Counted from the first letter of the stretch, positions 21,537 to 33,720 are shown. The stretch is DNA of 64,000 bases from Isoetes taiwanensis (GCA_021234155.1 JAJEKV010000047.1:7095071-7159070), one strand, 5' to 3'. Program-made: numbers and translations. The notes: generated by a model from the sequence alone, not told the origin.

Positions 21537-22122
21537 CTGAAAACTTTATAAGTGAATTTGGACATAAAGCGAGTCCATTATTTTGTTCTTCTAGGATACC
21601 GGGCAAAAGACTCCAGCTCCTATGCACAATAGTAAGTGTCGGATTCCTTCAGTCTCTGCAAAGTTTATATTTTCCATCAATTTTTTTTTTTTAATTATTA
21701 CAGGACTGCCCCTTTTGTATCTTTTCTAGCATAAATATGGATTTCTTTCGATTTTATGACTGGGATATGGGAAAGAAAGGTAATACATGTACCTTGATGC
21801 AGGCGGAACCATCAACATTAGAAACAGTCGGGAATGTAATTTCTAAACAACTATCTGTCAATCCTTCTTCGGTGACCCCGCCTTCAAAATTTGCAGATCT
21901 AGGCGCAGATTCTTTAGATACAGTGAGTTTACGATGTATAGATGTTTTGTTGAAGAATGTTATGTAGGAATTAAATTCGTGGTGTTTATGATATGTTTGT
22001 TTGCAACTTAGGTGGAAATTATGATGAATCTAGAAGAGAGCTTCAAGATTAGTTTGGGAGGGGAGAGAGCCGAGAAGATTGTGACAGTGCAGGATGCTGT
22101 TAACATGATTCCCATATATTAG
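21537..22122 (+). CDS. Acyl carrier protein, plastid type (3' exons)
   Basis: Three exons read in phase: 21537-21631, 21803-21922 and 22012-22122 (stop TAG). All introns have GT...AG ends and are short (171 and 89 bases). The first listed exon ends RLQLLCTI and looks like the end of a transit peptide. The mature part starts AEPSTLETVGNVISKQL and carries GADSLDT, whose serine (residue 37 of the second listed exon) receives the 4'-phosphopantetheine arm. The last exon continues VEIMMNLEESFKISL and ends after VTVQDAVNMIPIY. ACP carries acyl chains for type II fatty acid synthesis in the plastid stroma. Mature length, about 76 residues, is normal. The exon at 21537 needs one base from an upstream exon carrying the start codon, which I could not find; a long first intron or a broken gene are both possible. 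Confidence 0.8.
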
Positions 22123-22180
22123 TTTTACCATGTTGTTTTGAATTTGTTTTCATATTCTCTATGGTGGTTCTCCTAAACTT

Positions 22181-22703
22181 TATGGGTTTTCAAGACCCAT
22201 TTTGGGAGGTGTAAAGAGCCTTTGGAATAATAGTTTTATTCAAGTATTTGAGCATATAAAGTAAGGGGTTCTTGAAATTATTAAAAATTGACATAGAATT
22301 GAGAGAACATATTATGTATATTTTTTCAATCTATTCACATGAATCGATCTACATATTTGGCTCGCATTTATTTTGTTTTAAACAAGTTGATTCCAACAAA
22401 CATACGCATGCAACGAATAATAATGGATGGCAATTTTCTTATGTTTTCAAGACCCATTTTGGAGGTATAAAGGTTTTTGGAATAAAAATTTTATCCAAAT
22501 ATTTGAGCATATAAAGCAAGGGGTTCTTGAAATTATAAAAAATTGACATGTATAGAAGATTAGAATTCGAGGAATGTATTATATAATTTATCATTACATT
22601 CACATGAGTGGATCTACATATTTGGCTTGCATTTACTTTGTTTTGTACAAGATGATTCGAACAAAGATATGCATGCAAGGAATAGTAATGGATGGCAAAT
22701 TTC
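22181..22703 (+). repeat. Direct duplication of a ~260-bp segment after the ACP gene
   Basis: 22181-22436 and 22438-22703 align along their length: both run from TTTTCAAGACCCATTTTGG through GCATATAAAG(T/C)AAGGGGTTC and CTACATATTTGGCT to GGATGGCAA. They differ by scattered substitutions and small indels. The first copy begins about 60 bases after the ACP stop codon and may include its 3' untranslated region. Confidence 0.8.
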
Positions 22704-22799
22704 CTTCTTCTTTGTTTTAATACTAGAGTTGTTATTGGAACTATCCTGGGTTCATCCACTAGAATTGGTCCAGCATACCCACTACCAATAAACCCAGGT

Positions 22800-24240
22800 A
22801 TCTAACAAGAGAAATTTTCATTTCACAAGATACCACCACTTTTGAAATCTTCACTCGATTCTTTATGATCATGGAGAATTTCATGACCAATAGATTTACT
22901 AATACGTCGTGGCGATTGCCCAAACCGCATAGAATTCAACAGTTTTTACGTCAGGCCAGAATTGCATTCTCTAAACTTTCTAGCATAAGGGGGTCCAAAT
23001 GTTTCTAAAATTGAAAGTAATTGACGTTTTATGATAAAACATGTTGATTTGCATGTTTTCATATTTTGCTGCTATTAGATAATACTATATGAAGTCGTCA
23101 AACCATATTTAGCTCAAAAAGGTTGTTTGAGGTCGTAAATTGTTTCTCCTTTACTATAATAAGTTTTGACGTCGTGCTTCACTCAACAATTGCACATTCT
23201 TTCCTAATCTTAGCAACTTGTAAATATTTTTTTCATGGATGACCCTAACAAGCTAAATTCTTAGGCCGGATTGAAGCATCAAGCTGCATTAAGCAACGGA
23301 TCTGAATTCTTTACCTGAATTGAAGCATCAAGCTGCATCAAACTGCCAGATTGAAGCTTCTGCAACTCATATAAATGATTTAGGAGTGCACAACGAAGAT
23401 TGATGAAGAGAATTTACTGCTTTTATAGCAGAGAACGAAGAGATCTAGAACGGGGATTTTAGGGTTCTTTGAGATTGCTCGAAAAAGTTCTGATGTGGCA
23501 GGCGATTTGTGATAAGAAATTCCTGGGAATCTCCATTCCTGGGCATCCAGAAGTGTGATTCCGCCCTCATTTGATCATTTCTTGTATAATTTCAACTACG
23601 TCATGAGACTAGAAAACCAAATTTACGGAGTATATAACACAACAAATCTACTTCGAAAATATGCTCGTTGAATTGAAAGAAAAATCATCTTTATAATATG
23701 GAGACAAATTCAGACATATGACTTGATATTGATTCAGACATATGACTTGATATTGATTGAGTAAAAAAATACTGCAGAATGAAGTAGCAAAGATGCAGAC
23801 ATTGCAGAGAGACTGAGACAGGGTACTTAGGATTATGTACAGCTGCAGTGCCAATTGAAAAAAAAAAAAAACGCTGAGCAAAGCGAGCGGGGCTGCATTA
23901 ATACAAGATGTACAACCTAATTTGCAGAGACTGGTGTTCAGAGAATTAGAAAGCTGTACAATTTCGCAGTGTTAGTTGAGGTGGAGCAAAGACATACCGC
24001 CATATTTCTGTCATCTGAAGCTGTTTAGCAGGACTGTGCCAGTCATAAGTTGTCAATTCTAAGAGCTATAATTCAATAATTTTTCGAAGTGTCCATATAT
24101 CATGTTGATCCCAATTTTCATTAATGAAGATTCGACACATAATCCAGGATATAAATAGAACTAAAATGGTTTAACTAAACTCATATATAAGCTTTCTAAG
24201 GGCAATAAATGATGCATTCCATACATTTTACTTATATCTA
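22800..24240. other. No gene seen
   Basis: AT-rich DNA. GAAGCATCAAGCTGCAT is repeated near 23273-23340. ATTCAGACATATGACTTGAT is repeated in tandem at about 23709-23755. No frame, RNA or element end was recognised. Confidence 0.5.
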
Positions 24241-24241
24241 C

Positions 24242-24270
24242 ACTAGAAAAAGTGCCCAGCGTTGCTGGCC
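24242..24270 (-). mobile_element. Helitron 3' end
   Basis: The plus strand reads A-CTAG-AAAAAGT-GCCCAGCGTTGCTGGCC. On the minus strand this is a GC hairpin (one mismatch), a 7-base AT spacer and CTAG, followed by T, which is the 3' terminus of Helitrons. The 5' end (TC) was not located. Confidence 0.6.
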
Positions 24271-24604
24271 TGTCAATGGGAATATAATATAATGAGTTGA
24301 ATACACAAACACGAACAACTGAACTAAAGTGTTTTTTGTGTATTCATGCTTGCGTTATGTTATTTGTATAATTTCATAGATGATACTTCCTTGCAGTGAG
24401 AAATTTTGCATTGATTGAGTTCAAAAGTTCGATTGGAATGGTTCATCTTAACATGGTTTCTAAGGTGCATTTCATGTTTTCATCATTCTAAGTGAGGATC
24501 TCTCTATTCAAAGGATCTAACAAAGACTTGATATTGGAATTCCTCTAAGATAGAAGGGTTCAATGAAGCGTGTTAACTTACCTTCATGTTTTCGGTAAGC
24601 ATCC

Positions 24605-24835
24605 AAATTTATTCGTATGGGCAGGTCTCGTGTTCGAGACGGCCCAGAATCGCACTATGAACTGTTGGGCATCAAATTCCACAGGCGTAATGTAGAGTGG
24701 TTGGGGGCGAGCCCAACCGAGCAATGTAGTGTGATGTGTGGTCACATGTCCAGTTGGATGCCCTAGTGGCGTGACGTTAAAACAACTATCTGTCTATCTA
24801 TCTATCTACTTATATATCTATCTATCTATAGTTCT
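24605..24835 (+). repeat. tRNA-related SINE with TATC tail
   Basis: Near the 5' side GTGTTCGAGACGG resembles a B box. The body is GC-richer than its surroundings. The 3' side ends GTGGCGTGACGTTAAAACAA, then CTATCTGTCTATC and a long TATC microsatellite (to about 24835). The end GTGnCGTnACGTTAAAA plus a tetra/pentamer tail resembles the LINE tail at 39917-39960, so the SINE probably borrows the LINE machinery. Confidence 0.5.
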
Positions 24836-24849
24836 AACTTCTACTAAGG

Positions 24850-26690
24850 AAATTAGACCGGTGTTCATTTTTGAAGCTTAATTGATCTCGATAAATTAGT
24901 TAGAAACGCAAGCCTAAGTTTGTTTCAAGCATTATATTTGACAAGTTTTCTTATTGGACATGCGGCCCATGGTTGGGTATGCAACAATGTCAAAAATTAT
25001 ATCTCTGGAAAATCATCTCTGGAAGCCAATGTAAACTGCAACCAGTTCTTGCAAGCATATTGCGGCATGTATTATCAAACGGCCAATAAGAGTATCCACT
25101 CCACATGTACCTAAAAATATATAAATAATTACCAACAAAGCACATGAAGTTAATTCCCCTTAAAGACTTTATAAAAAAGTTAGAGATGCATAATATTATT
25201 TCATTCATAACGGAACGTTCAATGCTTTCATGCTACCACATAAACAACCATGTTGTATGTCACATCCTTGCTTGCGGACATTGAGACTTACACGCCAAGT
25301 TTCTTCTTTTGACAAGGTAGGGGCATTTTCGAATGTTTGCAAAAGCTTGTAATAACATAAATGATATTCAACAATAAAGAAAAAAAAAGTGGACAAGACT
25401 GTTCAAACACCTACGTAGCCATGAAATAACAATCCCAACAATTATGATTCTAGCAACTACCCGGGATTACCGACACAAGCAGTCCCTTGGCATGCAAACC
25501 ATACATCCCATCTTGGCAGTATGTAATTTCTTAGTAAAGCCAAGATGTAGCAAAGCACCAACAACACCGATTCTATCAGATAAAAAAATGGCTCACCCTC
25601 AGAGTCGATGTGTAGCACTGCACTACAACATGGGAATTGATGTAACGTATGTCAGGGCCTTGCAATTTTGTGACGAAGTAGCACTATACCATTGTAGGAA
25701 AAGTTGCAATACATTTTTGGGACTTTGTAACATTGCCACAACAACCACCTTGATTATGCTATGGCATGTTAGATATAAAACGGCTCTGGAACACCGAGTC
25801 TCATCTTTAAAGTGATGAAAGCTGTTATAAACACTCATAACTATGTTCTTTGAAACGACTTTGAAAAAGGGCTAATCGTCACAAACGCAAAGGTTCTTTA
25901 TGATGCAAAAAGGTGTTAATGTGATGGCAGAAATTGGAGCGCTGCATATGATCGAATCTTTGTACCTATATTCATAAGATTTGCAAAATCTAAATGTTAG
26001 CAATGAACAAGAAAGGAATGATATTGCAAAGAAAAAGGACATTATTTTAGTGTAAACAAAGCTAATGTAATGACTTGTTCTTATCTACATTTTCTAGCTG
26101 CATCTTAAGCACCGAGCACCCTTATGCTCTGAGAAGAAGCTCTCATTTGGTTACTCAAAAATATTGATACAGCAAACAAAAATATGTATGTATTAAAAGA
26201 ATTTAATTACTTTGACCATTTCATAATGTACATCCAACAGTTTCTTGCATTTTTTTTATTTCCCCCTCCCTAAGGGTCATTGTCATTTGCCATGAGGCTT
26301 TTCCATCTTAGTTTTAAGTCTCATTGTGTTGGAGATAGGAACATGCCTGTAGTGCTTTGCTTATTGCAAGTGCTGGACCTGGAAGCTTTTGCACAGTTGA
26401 TGCTCTCCTTGGTGCCTATATTAGAAGTTATAGGCATGTGAATGTTGTCAGGTTGTAATAATATCTTCTCGATTCAAGGAATGTTTGTATATCCAGCAAC
26501 TGCCACAACGAATCAGGAAACTTGTTACATCTATTCACTTTATAGCTGAAGAGTGCAAGTGCATGCATTGCTTCTTTTGGAACTATTGGAAACTCTTCTA
26601 TCAAATTACATTATAACTGCAGCGTGTGCAGGTTCTGGAAGGCAAGTTCTCTAGTCATCTTTGGAAATTTTATCCCGTGAGAGACCTTAA
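24850..26690. other. No gene seen
   Basis: AT-rich. The longest frame (25444-25815) lacks any recognised motif and is probably chance. Confidence 0.45.
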
Positions 26691-26696
26691 ATAAAG

Positions 26697-26727
26697 CCTA
26701 GTAAATGTGTGCCCGGCGTTGCTAGGC
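26697..26727 (-). mobile_element. Helitron 3' end
   Basis: Plus strand CTAG-TAAATGTGT-GCCCGGCGTTGCTAGGC: a hairpin with one or two mismatches, spacer and CTAG when read on the minus strand. A partial copy of the outer words, GCTAGTAAATGTGTGTCCG, recurs near 26789, so there may be a second, decayed end. Confidence 0.55.
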
Positions 26728-26829
26728 TAATGTCCTGACTTGTGTTATTCCTTGGCATAACAAAATGAGCACAAATTTTCAAATCATGAGCTAGTAAATG
26801 TGTGTCCGACAATTTATCAATCCATGAAC

Positions 26830-28550
26830 AAAATGAGCTGAAATTTCCGAATCATCTAGCCTTCCAAAAATGTGAAACTCCAATAATAGCACCATTGATG
26901 CAATGCATTTGGTTAAATAAAATTGCCCGAAAAGCTTTGAAACCTTTGGAACCTTTGAAGGCCCTCAACACATATGTTGAGTTACATCCTGCAGTACTAA
27001 ACAACTTGTAGTTCCAGACTCTTCAAAATCTGGAAGCTGTTACAGTGCATAATAAATAAAGAGATCTGTCATTTCATAATAGAAGATTTGGCATTTCTTT
27101 GCCATTTCTAATCTAGTAAACAAAGCCTAGTGTTGATGGGCAAAAGCTAAGAAGCTATTAATGAACTTCCTCAAGTCAATCTATAAGTTTCATAAAAAAT
27201 ATTAGAAGATATAGACCTCATGTTCTCAGCTGATAATGGTATAGGGTAAATAAAGGTCTTTTCAATACATTGTTTTGCAACTTGTATATTTGATCATTTT
27301 ATTTTAACCGTTGACCTTTTAAACAACCATTGACCTTTTTAACATATTGTATTGTGTCTAAGTTACGTTGGAAATAAAAGTAACATTGCTTTGGATATGC
27401 TTTTCATGGTCATGTTTAAATACCAAATAGTGGGTTATTGAACCATATAAAAAAGGGTGACAGAAAGAACAAAATGATCATAGAAGGACAAAATATGCGA
27501 TCTGTGTTTCCACAAAGATTATCGCAAGAAATCTCTTTCATTTTAATGCTATACAACCAGCCCAAAACAATATGGCCCACAATACCTATTTGTCCTAAAG
27601 CATAGGAAAAAAATTCAAACACAAACTTAAACAAGCTAATAAATGTCTCTTTCAAGCACGTTTCTTTGAAAGTGCTTCATTGTATTCTTTTCAGACATGC
27701 ACCTCCAATGGGCTTATCTATGTGTTTTGTCTATACTATAGATCAAATTTGGAAGATTGAAAACCTTCTAGGCAAGAGATGATGCACATGTTGTTGCAAA
27801 TCTATAAGGTTTTTAACATGTTTGCTTACTTTCTTACTCAAAAAACTGTCATAATGTAGTACACAACAATAGCTGTTTTTGTCTCTAGAATAGCTGTCAC
27901 ATATTAAACTCTAACAATAACTGCCACTGACTGACCAACCTAAGCACAAATACTATAGACCATGTAGTTAGTACACAACAAGAGCTGTTTTTGTTGAGTA
28001 TGTGTGCAAAAAAGGCAAGGACGCCAAACACAAGCACAATGCTTATTTGCAAATACAAACACCAAGAAACTAACAAAAGCAAGTATATTGATTTATTGTT
28101 TGGCAATTGCGAACCTCCTTCCTTCTTTTATTAATAGAATACAATCATTTCCAATCACCACTTCCAACCTAGAAGCCAAATCGTAGCCTGCAACACCAAG
28201 GGAACAAAAGTCAACTTCGACATCATCTTAAGCAGAGAAAAGTTAAGCATCGGCACCGAAGTTATCAGTAACAAGTACGACCTTATAGTAGGCATGGAAT
28301 AATTAAAACCCGGCTAAGGGAATAATTGCTTGCCATAACCAAGAAATGTCCATCCTAGCACCAAATGGCAAGCACTTTACAAATAAAGTTAAGGAAGTCA
28401 TTTCAGTCATGCAATGTATGTCACCCAAAAAGCTAGGTAAGTACATTAAAAGAGATGAGGTCATATTTATTGTAAGCTGCAAGCCGTGACGCCTATTGCA
28501 AGTATATGAAGGAAGACCTTAATTCAATCAGTTATCTAAGGCAATGGTAA
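26830..28550. other. No gene seen
   Basis: AT-rich, no motif recognised. It may include remnants of the Helitron ending at 26697 or the leader of the following chromovirus; neither can be shown. Confidence 0.45.
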
Positions 28551-28559
28551 ACTAATTAA

Positions 28560-31210
28560 AGAGCTTCATGACATCTTTCCGGATGAAATCCGAGAGATTC
28601 CACCTTATTATAGAGGCATAGAATGTAGAATTACTCTTGCACCAGACGCAAAGCCAGATAACAGAACTCAAGAGGCAATGGAAGAAATCGTTGGAACTTG
28701 GGTTCCTTATAGGCCAAGCATATCACCATTCAGGGCAACCGTTCCCTTTGGGAAGAAGAAAGATGGAAGTATAATGCCAACTCAATAAGCATACGATAAG
28801 GACAAGTACGCATAGCGAAGGCCAGACGACTTAATGGACCAACTCCAGGGAGCAATTCTTCAAAATCAATCTAAGATCTGGATGCCATCAAATCAACAAG
28901 AAGGAAAACATCCATAAGACAGGTTTAAGAATGTGGTATGATCACGATAAGTTACAGTGACGCCTTTTGGTCTGTCAAATGCCCTGACAACATTTATGCG
29001 TCTAACGAAGGATGTTTTTATAAACTTTTTAGATGAGTTTATCATTATTATTTTGGGATGACATTCTAAATCATAGTAAGTCCATGGAGGAACATGCAGT
29101 TCATTTCAGAAGAGTATTAGAAAAGTTGAGATGGCATCGTCATTATGCTAAACTCTAAAGGTGCCATTTGGCAACAAGTAAGGTGGAATACGTGGGACAT
29201 ATAGTGACACTAGAGAGAATCTCCATCAATCCAGCAAAGATTGAAGTGATAGTCAATTGGCCAGCTCCAAAGAATGTGTCCGAAGAGAGAAGCTTCTTAT
29301 GCCTTGTAGATTATTATAGGCAAATTGTAAAAGATTTTGCTCAGTAAGCAACACTTTTCTCAGATCTTGCTAAGCATAAGAAAGTCAAAGACTGGGTTTG
29401 CACATTACCAATAGATGCAAGTAGTGGCAACTGGAGGAGCCCTCATGCAAGAAGGAAGAGTAATCTCATAAGACTAAAAAAAGATGAACGATGTCGAGCA
29501 ACATTGTTTCACCCATGATCAAGAATGTCTAAGGGTCATAAGAGCTTTACCATATGAAGCATTATTTGCTTAGAGGTGATTTTAGTTGGATACAGACCAC
29601 CAAAGCCTCGAGTACATCTTCACGCAATCACTCCTCAATTTGAGGTGAAGATGTTGGATGGAATTCCATGAAGCGTATGACTTCGAGATAGTCTATAAAC
29701 TAGGTAAATTAAATGTGGTTGCTGCCACACTCTCTCGACGACCATTGGACACTCGAGTGCATTGCAATGCCATCTCCACCTTGTCCAATGAATTCGGTAA
29801 AAAGATTGAAGAGGTTTTGCACTCAAAGCAAAGATTCAGAAGTATGTGCTAGTCCTTGCAAGGAAGCGAGGATAGATAAAGGAAGAGACGCTTATAAAAT
29901 ATATAAAAAGGAAGGCAACCTTTTATATCACAAGGATAATCGTTGCGTCTTAGAGGCATCAGGAGTAAGAAAGTTAATTCTTTATGATACCCATAATAGC
30001 CCAATAGCCGGCCACACGGGATTCGTGATAAGATAAAAAGTAGTTACTTTTGGCTGGCATGGAGAAGGACATCACCAACTACATTCGGCAGCGTCAGCTA
30101 CTTCAACAAAAGCAAGCAGAGCAACTCTGAATTCGGGGCACCTTAGAACCCTTGGCAGTGCCAAATGCCAAATAGAAGATTGTGAGCATGGATTTTATAA
30201 CCAGACTCTCAAGAACAACAAGGGGCCATGACGCCTTACTGGTAGTGCTCAACAAGGATCAAAGATGACTTACTTTTTGTCGTGTCAAACTACATATACA
30301 ACCTTGAACATGGTTGCTTTAAGCAAAGGAAATATTCAGATCGCACGGGATGCCAAGGAAAATCAACTCCCGCAGAGACCCCAAGTTCATAACTGCCTTC
30401 TGGAAGGACATCTTCAACACGCCCAGATAAAGTCGTCCATGAGTACAACAGGTGGGCAGGTAGAATGTACAAATTAGATATTAGAAGACATGTTGAGAAT
30501 CTATGTATGGAATAAGTAGTCAAAATGGGGTGTCTATATTTACTCAGTAGAGTTTGCATATAATAGTACCAAGAAAGAATCCTCACAAATGTTTCTCTTC
30601 AAGATAAATTATGGTCATCAATGCGTAACACTGGACACTTGACATAACACAGTGTCCAACATAAAAGTTTCTCAACAAATGCTGACGGAGATGCAACAAT
30701 TGGTCGAAGAAGTTCGAGGCCATGTCTTGGCAGCAAGAAGACAAAAGAATATAGTCAATAAGCACAGAACCAAAAGGAAATTCCAAGTAGAGGATAATGT
30801 TGCCTCAAAATAAAAGTCAAGCAAGAAAACCTCCACATTGGCAATTGCAAAAACCTTGCTTCAAGGTAGGTGGGACCATTCCAAATCATTCAAAAGATAG
30901 GTAATAAATCCTATAAATTGGATCTCCCCACACACTTGACAGTTTATAAAGCCTTTCACATAAGCCTACTTAAGAAGCATACCCCTAATCCAAAGGAGAT
31001 ATTGGAGACTCCAACTTTATTGGTAATGATCGAGGAATACCTTGAGATTGTTCCAAAAGCTCTTCTTGATAAAGCATATAAGAAAACAAGAAGATCTCAA
31101 GTCCTCCAATATTTGATCAAGTGGAAACACTTATCAGTGAAGACGCGATGTGCATACTTAAATCTGATTATTAAAAGCAATACCCACAGTTTACGAACAA
31201 TGTAAGGGAC
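28560..31210 (+). mobile_element. Ty3/gypsy chromovirus remnant
   Basis: Pieces in pol order. The start of RT with PPYRGIECRITLAP and SPFRATVPFGKKKDGS (about 28600-28780). RT core with TPFGLSNALTTFMRL and a decayed WDDILNHS in place of the usual catalytic YxDDIL (28960-29120). VEYVGHIV. RNase H with WMEFHEAYDFEIVYKLGKLN (29650-29730). Integrase fragments (29940-30600). A C-terminal chromodomain-type tail (30870-31205). Stops and shifts are frequent throughout. Integrase after RT/RNase H defines Ty3/gypsy and the chromodomain defines the chromovirus branch. Neither LTRs nor gag were found. Confidence 0.75.
30870..31205 (+). pseudogene. Integrase C-terminus with chromodomain
   Basis: 111 codons. 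GPFQIIQKIGNKSYKLDLP and VYKAFHISLLKKHTP are the GPY/F-type end of a gypsy integrase. They are followed by EIVPKALLDKA, KKTRRSQVLQYLIKWKHL, a chromodomain core with the aromatic/basic pattern YLIKWK. The expected continuation (ATWE and the C-terminal helix) is degraded. Chromodomains steer integration of such elements towards particular chromatin. Confidence 0.7.
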
Positions 31211-31830
31211 AACTCGCCATCGATATTATTGACATCAAAAGAGACGGTGAGTGCATGCATTCAACATAGATCTGGCAATTAAGGATAAAAAAAGTGTATG
31301 CATTCATCTATAAGTAGTCAGGATGCATGTAGAGGCAAGCATGTGGTCATGCGAGATGATGGGATCATTTTTAATGTTCCGTATGCCATGATTTAATACC
31401 TATAGGTTAAGTAAGCATGCATGAGTCCTAGAGCAGAGATCATGGATAAGTGCATGATAGGAACCATCTAGAGTCTATGTCTATTATGGAGGATAAGCCA
31501 TCTCCTACGCCAAGGGTAACAAAAGATCTACGAAAGTTGTAGACATTAGACATGCATTCATCTTAGGCATGATAGGACACATCTCCACGGCCATTATGGG
31601 GGAGCATCCTCCCCCTATGCTGGGGAAATGTTGCATTCATGCGTGTTAAATTAAAAATAAAAGGGGATGGACCCTTAGAAAACCACAATTTATTAATTAA
31701 ACTAACGTGACGTGCTACTTGGTGGGCCAATAGAAGCAATGGCAACAAACGGATGGGAGCACATCACGACATGAATAGGAGTTATAAGATTTTGTCTTAA
31801 TTTGTGACTTCTAAGTACATTATTATGTTA
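31210..31830. other. No gene seen; possible remains of a 3' LTR
   Basis: Non-coding sequence between the chromovirus end and a Helitron terminus. CATGCATTCA and similar words repeat. No LTR pair can be shown. Confidence 0.4.
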
Positions 31831-31858
31831 CTAGTAATGGTGCCCAGCGTTGCTGGGC
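31831..31858 (-). mobile_element. Helitron 3' end with perfect hairpin
   Basis: Plus strand A-CTAG-TAATGGT-GCCCAGCGTTGCTGGGC: a 7-bp perfect stem (31842-31858), 7-base spacer, then CTAG followed by T when read on the minus strand. The gene fragments on the minus strand at 32.0-32.3 kb would lie inside this element, consistent with Helitron gene capture. Confidence 0.65.
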
Positions 31859-32014
31859 ATAAGTTGAAACCTGTGTGAGGGATAACCTATTCAGCTCAAA
31901 CTCTTTGTCATAAATCTAACATAATGAAGCAAATCTTCCACGTTCTCTTTCCCTTGTGTTTTTTTCATAACAATGCAAAAGGACTAAAATTCTATGGTCC
32001 AGCCTAACACATAA

Positions 32015-32300
32015 TCATTCCATAAGGTCATGTACAACCAATCTAGGACTAGTATCTAGATCTAGATATGCTAGTATTTTAGCAACATAACCCTCTTTTG
32101 GAACAATAAATAACCCTTGACTAGCAGGAGTCGTTCCAGTCTCTCTCAATGTCCTTTTATATCTATAGACCTCTTTTTTACCTTCTGATGAACTAGCTTC
32201 AGCTTTGATACGAGAATGGGACACTTGCCTTTATGGAGATAATTGAATGGCCATTCCGTCCATTCTATCAATTTTCTCCTTTGTTGATGCAGAAGCCAAA
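32015..32300 (-). pseudogene. Captured gene fragment, copy 1
   Basis: The minus-strand frame reads (starting near 32310) LIGACLASAST, KEKIDRMDGMAIQLSP, a stop, then SHSRIKAEASSSEGKKEVYR and ETGTTPASQGLFIVPKEGY, ending LDTSPRLVVHDLME and stop at 32015. It is a direct copy of the fragment at 34759-35127 and lacks about 20 bases that copy 2 has (the CLSDGE part). I do not recognise the protein; it looks like the C-terminal end of a real gene. It lies about 160 bases inside a Helitron 3' end. Confidence 0.5.
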
Positions 32301-32689
32301 CATGCTCCTATTAATTTCGGTCCTTTTAATTTTTCCGAATCTACACCTTTGGGTCCGGCTGCTGTTAGTTTGTTTGAGGCAGCTAGTCTGTTGGGTACAA
32401 CTGTTAGTTTGTTTGAGGCAGCACCCACGATCCTAGTGATGTTTATATTTCTCCTCCTCCTCCCTGCGTTTCTTTTTTCTTTGCTCTCGGATTCCCTGCC
32501 TGTATTTCCTTTGTTTGCTTCCAGATTTCCTCCTTGCATTGCTTGCTTCCAGAGCTGCTTCCAGATTTTCTCCTTGGCTTGCTTACTTTCAGAGCTATGG
32601 CAATATTTTCTTGCAATCCACTCCCATATTCTCGCTCTTCACTTTCTTGTGTGCATCCCGCAGTTTGTTGCCCTTCACCTTCTCAGGCA

Positions 32690-33393
32690 GTAATTGCATG
32701 TAAGGCGGCAGCATTTCTTCCAGAAGGAGTAATTTGTGGCACTTTTTCCACTGCAGGAAAATCTGGGATTATTACAGCAAAGGGGCTTTTAACTCTTTCC
32801 TATATCTTGCCAATTTCAGAGAAAGAGGCGTGTATGGTTATCCAAAAAGATTTTGGGAAGTAACATGTTTATCACAGATCTTGACACTATTGAGGAGTTC
32901 TTCACTCCCGTTCCAACAATGAGGCACCTTGAATACTTGAGAATGCATGTCGATGGAGCCAAAAGTGCAGGCGTTTTATCGGGAAATCATGCTTTACTAC
33001 AAAGTGATGGAGGCGTCTTATCGAGAAAGCATGCTTTACTACAAAGTGATGGAATGTTCATTCAATTGGCGGCAATGATGAGTGCACGTAAACAACCATT
33101 TCCTTTCCCAAAGCATGGAGAGTTCCCTGGATTGATAGAAGATGCAACAGAAAAAAGTTGTATGAATATGCTGAATAAAATTCACCCACCATTTTCTTTG
33201 GTCGGGTTATTTGGTAAGTATTTTGTTGCTGCTTGTAATGGATATCCTCTATTCATGGGAAAGGGCCAAAATTCTCTAGTTTTCTCTTCTATGTTGGTTG
33301 GAGTTGAAGCTATGAATGGAAAATTCTGCAAGCAATTCGAATTCGGAGAAGCTATATTAGTTGTTCAAAGAGGATGGAAAATCAAAATCATTC
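32690..33393 (+). pseudogene. Unrecognised protein-like frames with a splice donor
   Basis: A first stretch (about 32690-32863) reads ACKAAAFLPEGVICGTFSTA and GKSGIITAKG. A second frame (32853 onwards) runs MFITDLDTIEEFFTPV, a duplicated LLQSDG unit (ALLQSDGGVLSRKHALLQSD), RKQPFPFPKHGEFPGLIED, NKIHPPFSLVGLFGKYFVAA and ends GWKIKIIQ at a GTATTAAG donor (33393/33394). The internal duplication of about 48 bases (32977-33055) is visible in DNA. No family recognised. It is on the strand opposite the flanking fragments. Confidence 0.4.
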
Positions 33394-33504
33394 AGGTATT
33401 AAGCTCTTTGGACTTTTTTCATGTTTTTAGAAACCTTTAATAAATGTCTTCTTTTATTCAGGTTTAATGACATATTTAACAAAATTTGGACTTATTTAAA
33501 TCTA

Positions 33505-33720
33505 ATAGGGATACTTCAAAGATGTCATGATAATATGTATTTTTAACTCCTGTTGATTTTAATAATTTGTTCAACTCATCACTAGATCAAAAGTATGATG
33601 GTTACTAAAGTATAAAATTACTTTCTGATCTATATTTTCACTTTAATCATTTAAAACTAAATTTTTATCTAAGTTAAACTCTGTGTGATTAAAATAATTA
33701 TTTTTTAAAAATATTTAAAG
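33505..33720. repeat. Left arm of a ~1.6-kb-spaced inverted repeat
   Basis: The AT-rich sequence here is the imperfect reverse complement of about 35300-35520. Shared words include ACTTTAATCATTTAAAACTA versus TTTTAATCTACAGAG and the phrase around CTCTGTGTGATTAAAATAAT. The arms enclose a LINE fragment and the second gene-fragment copy. Confidence 0.55.

Noticed and set aside
21737-21967. 76-codon frame starting MDFFRFYDWDMGKK around the ACP exon
   Set aside because: Its first 22 codons lie in the intron before 21803 and its last part runs into the next intron; only the middle is the ACP exon.
24787-24835. Possible CRISPR-like or telomere-like short repeat
   Set aside because: Plain TATC microsatellite forming the tail of a SINE; no spacers of constant length.
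25444-25815. 123-codon plus-strand frame
   Set aside because: No motif, no splice or promoter context, and composition typical of random AT-rich DNA.
31210-31830. 3' LTR of the chromovirus
   Set aside because: No matching 5' LTR upstream of 28.5 kb and no TG...CA pair could be shown.
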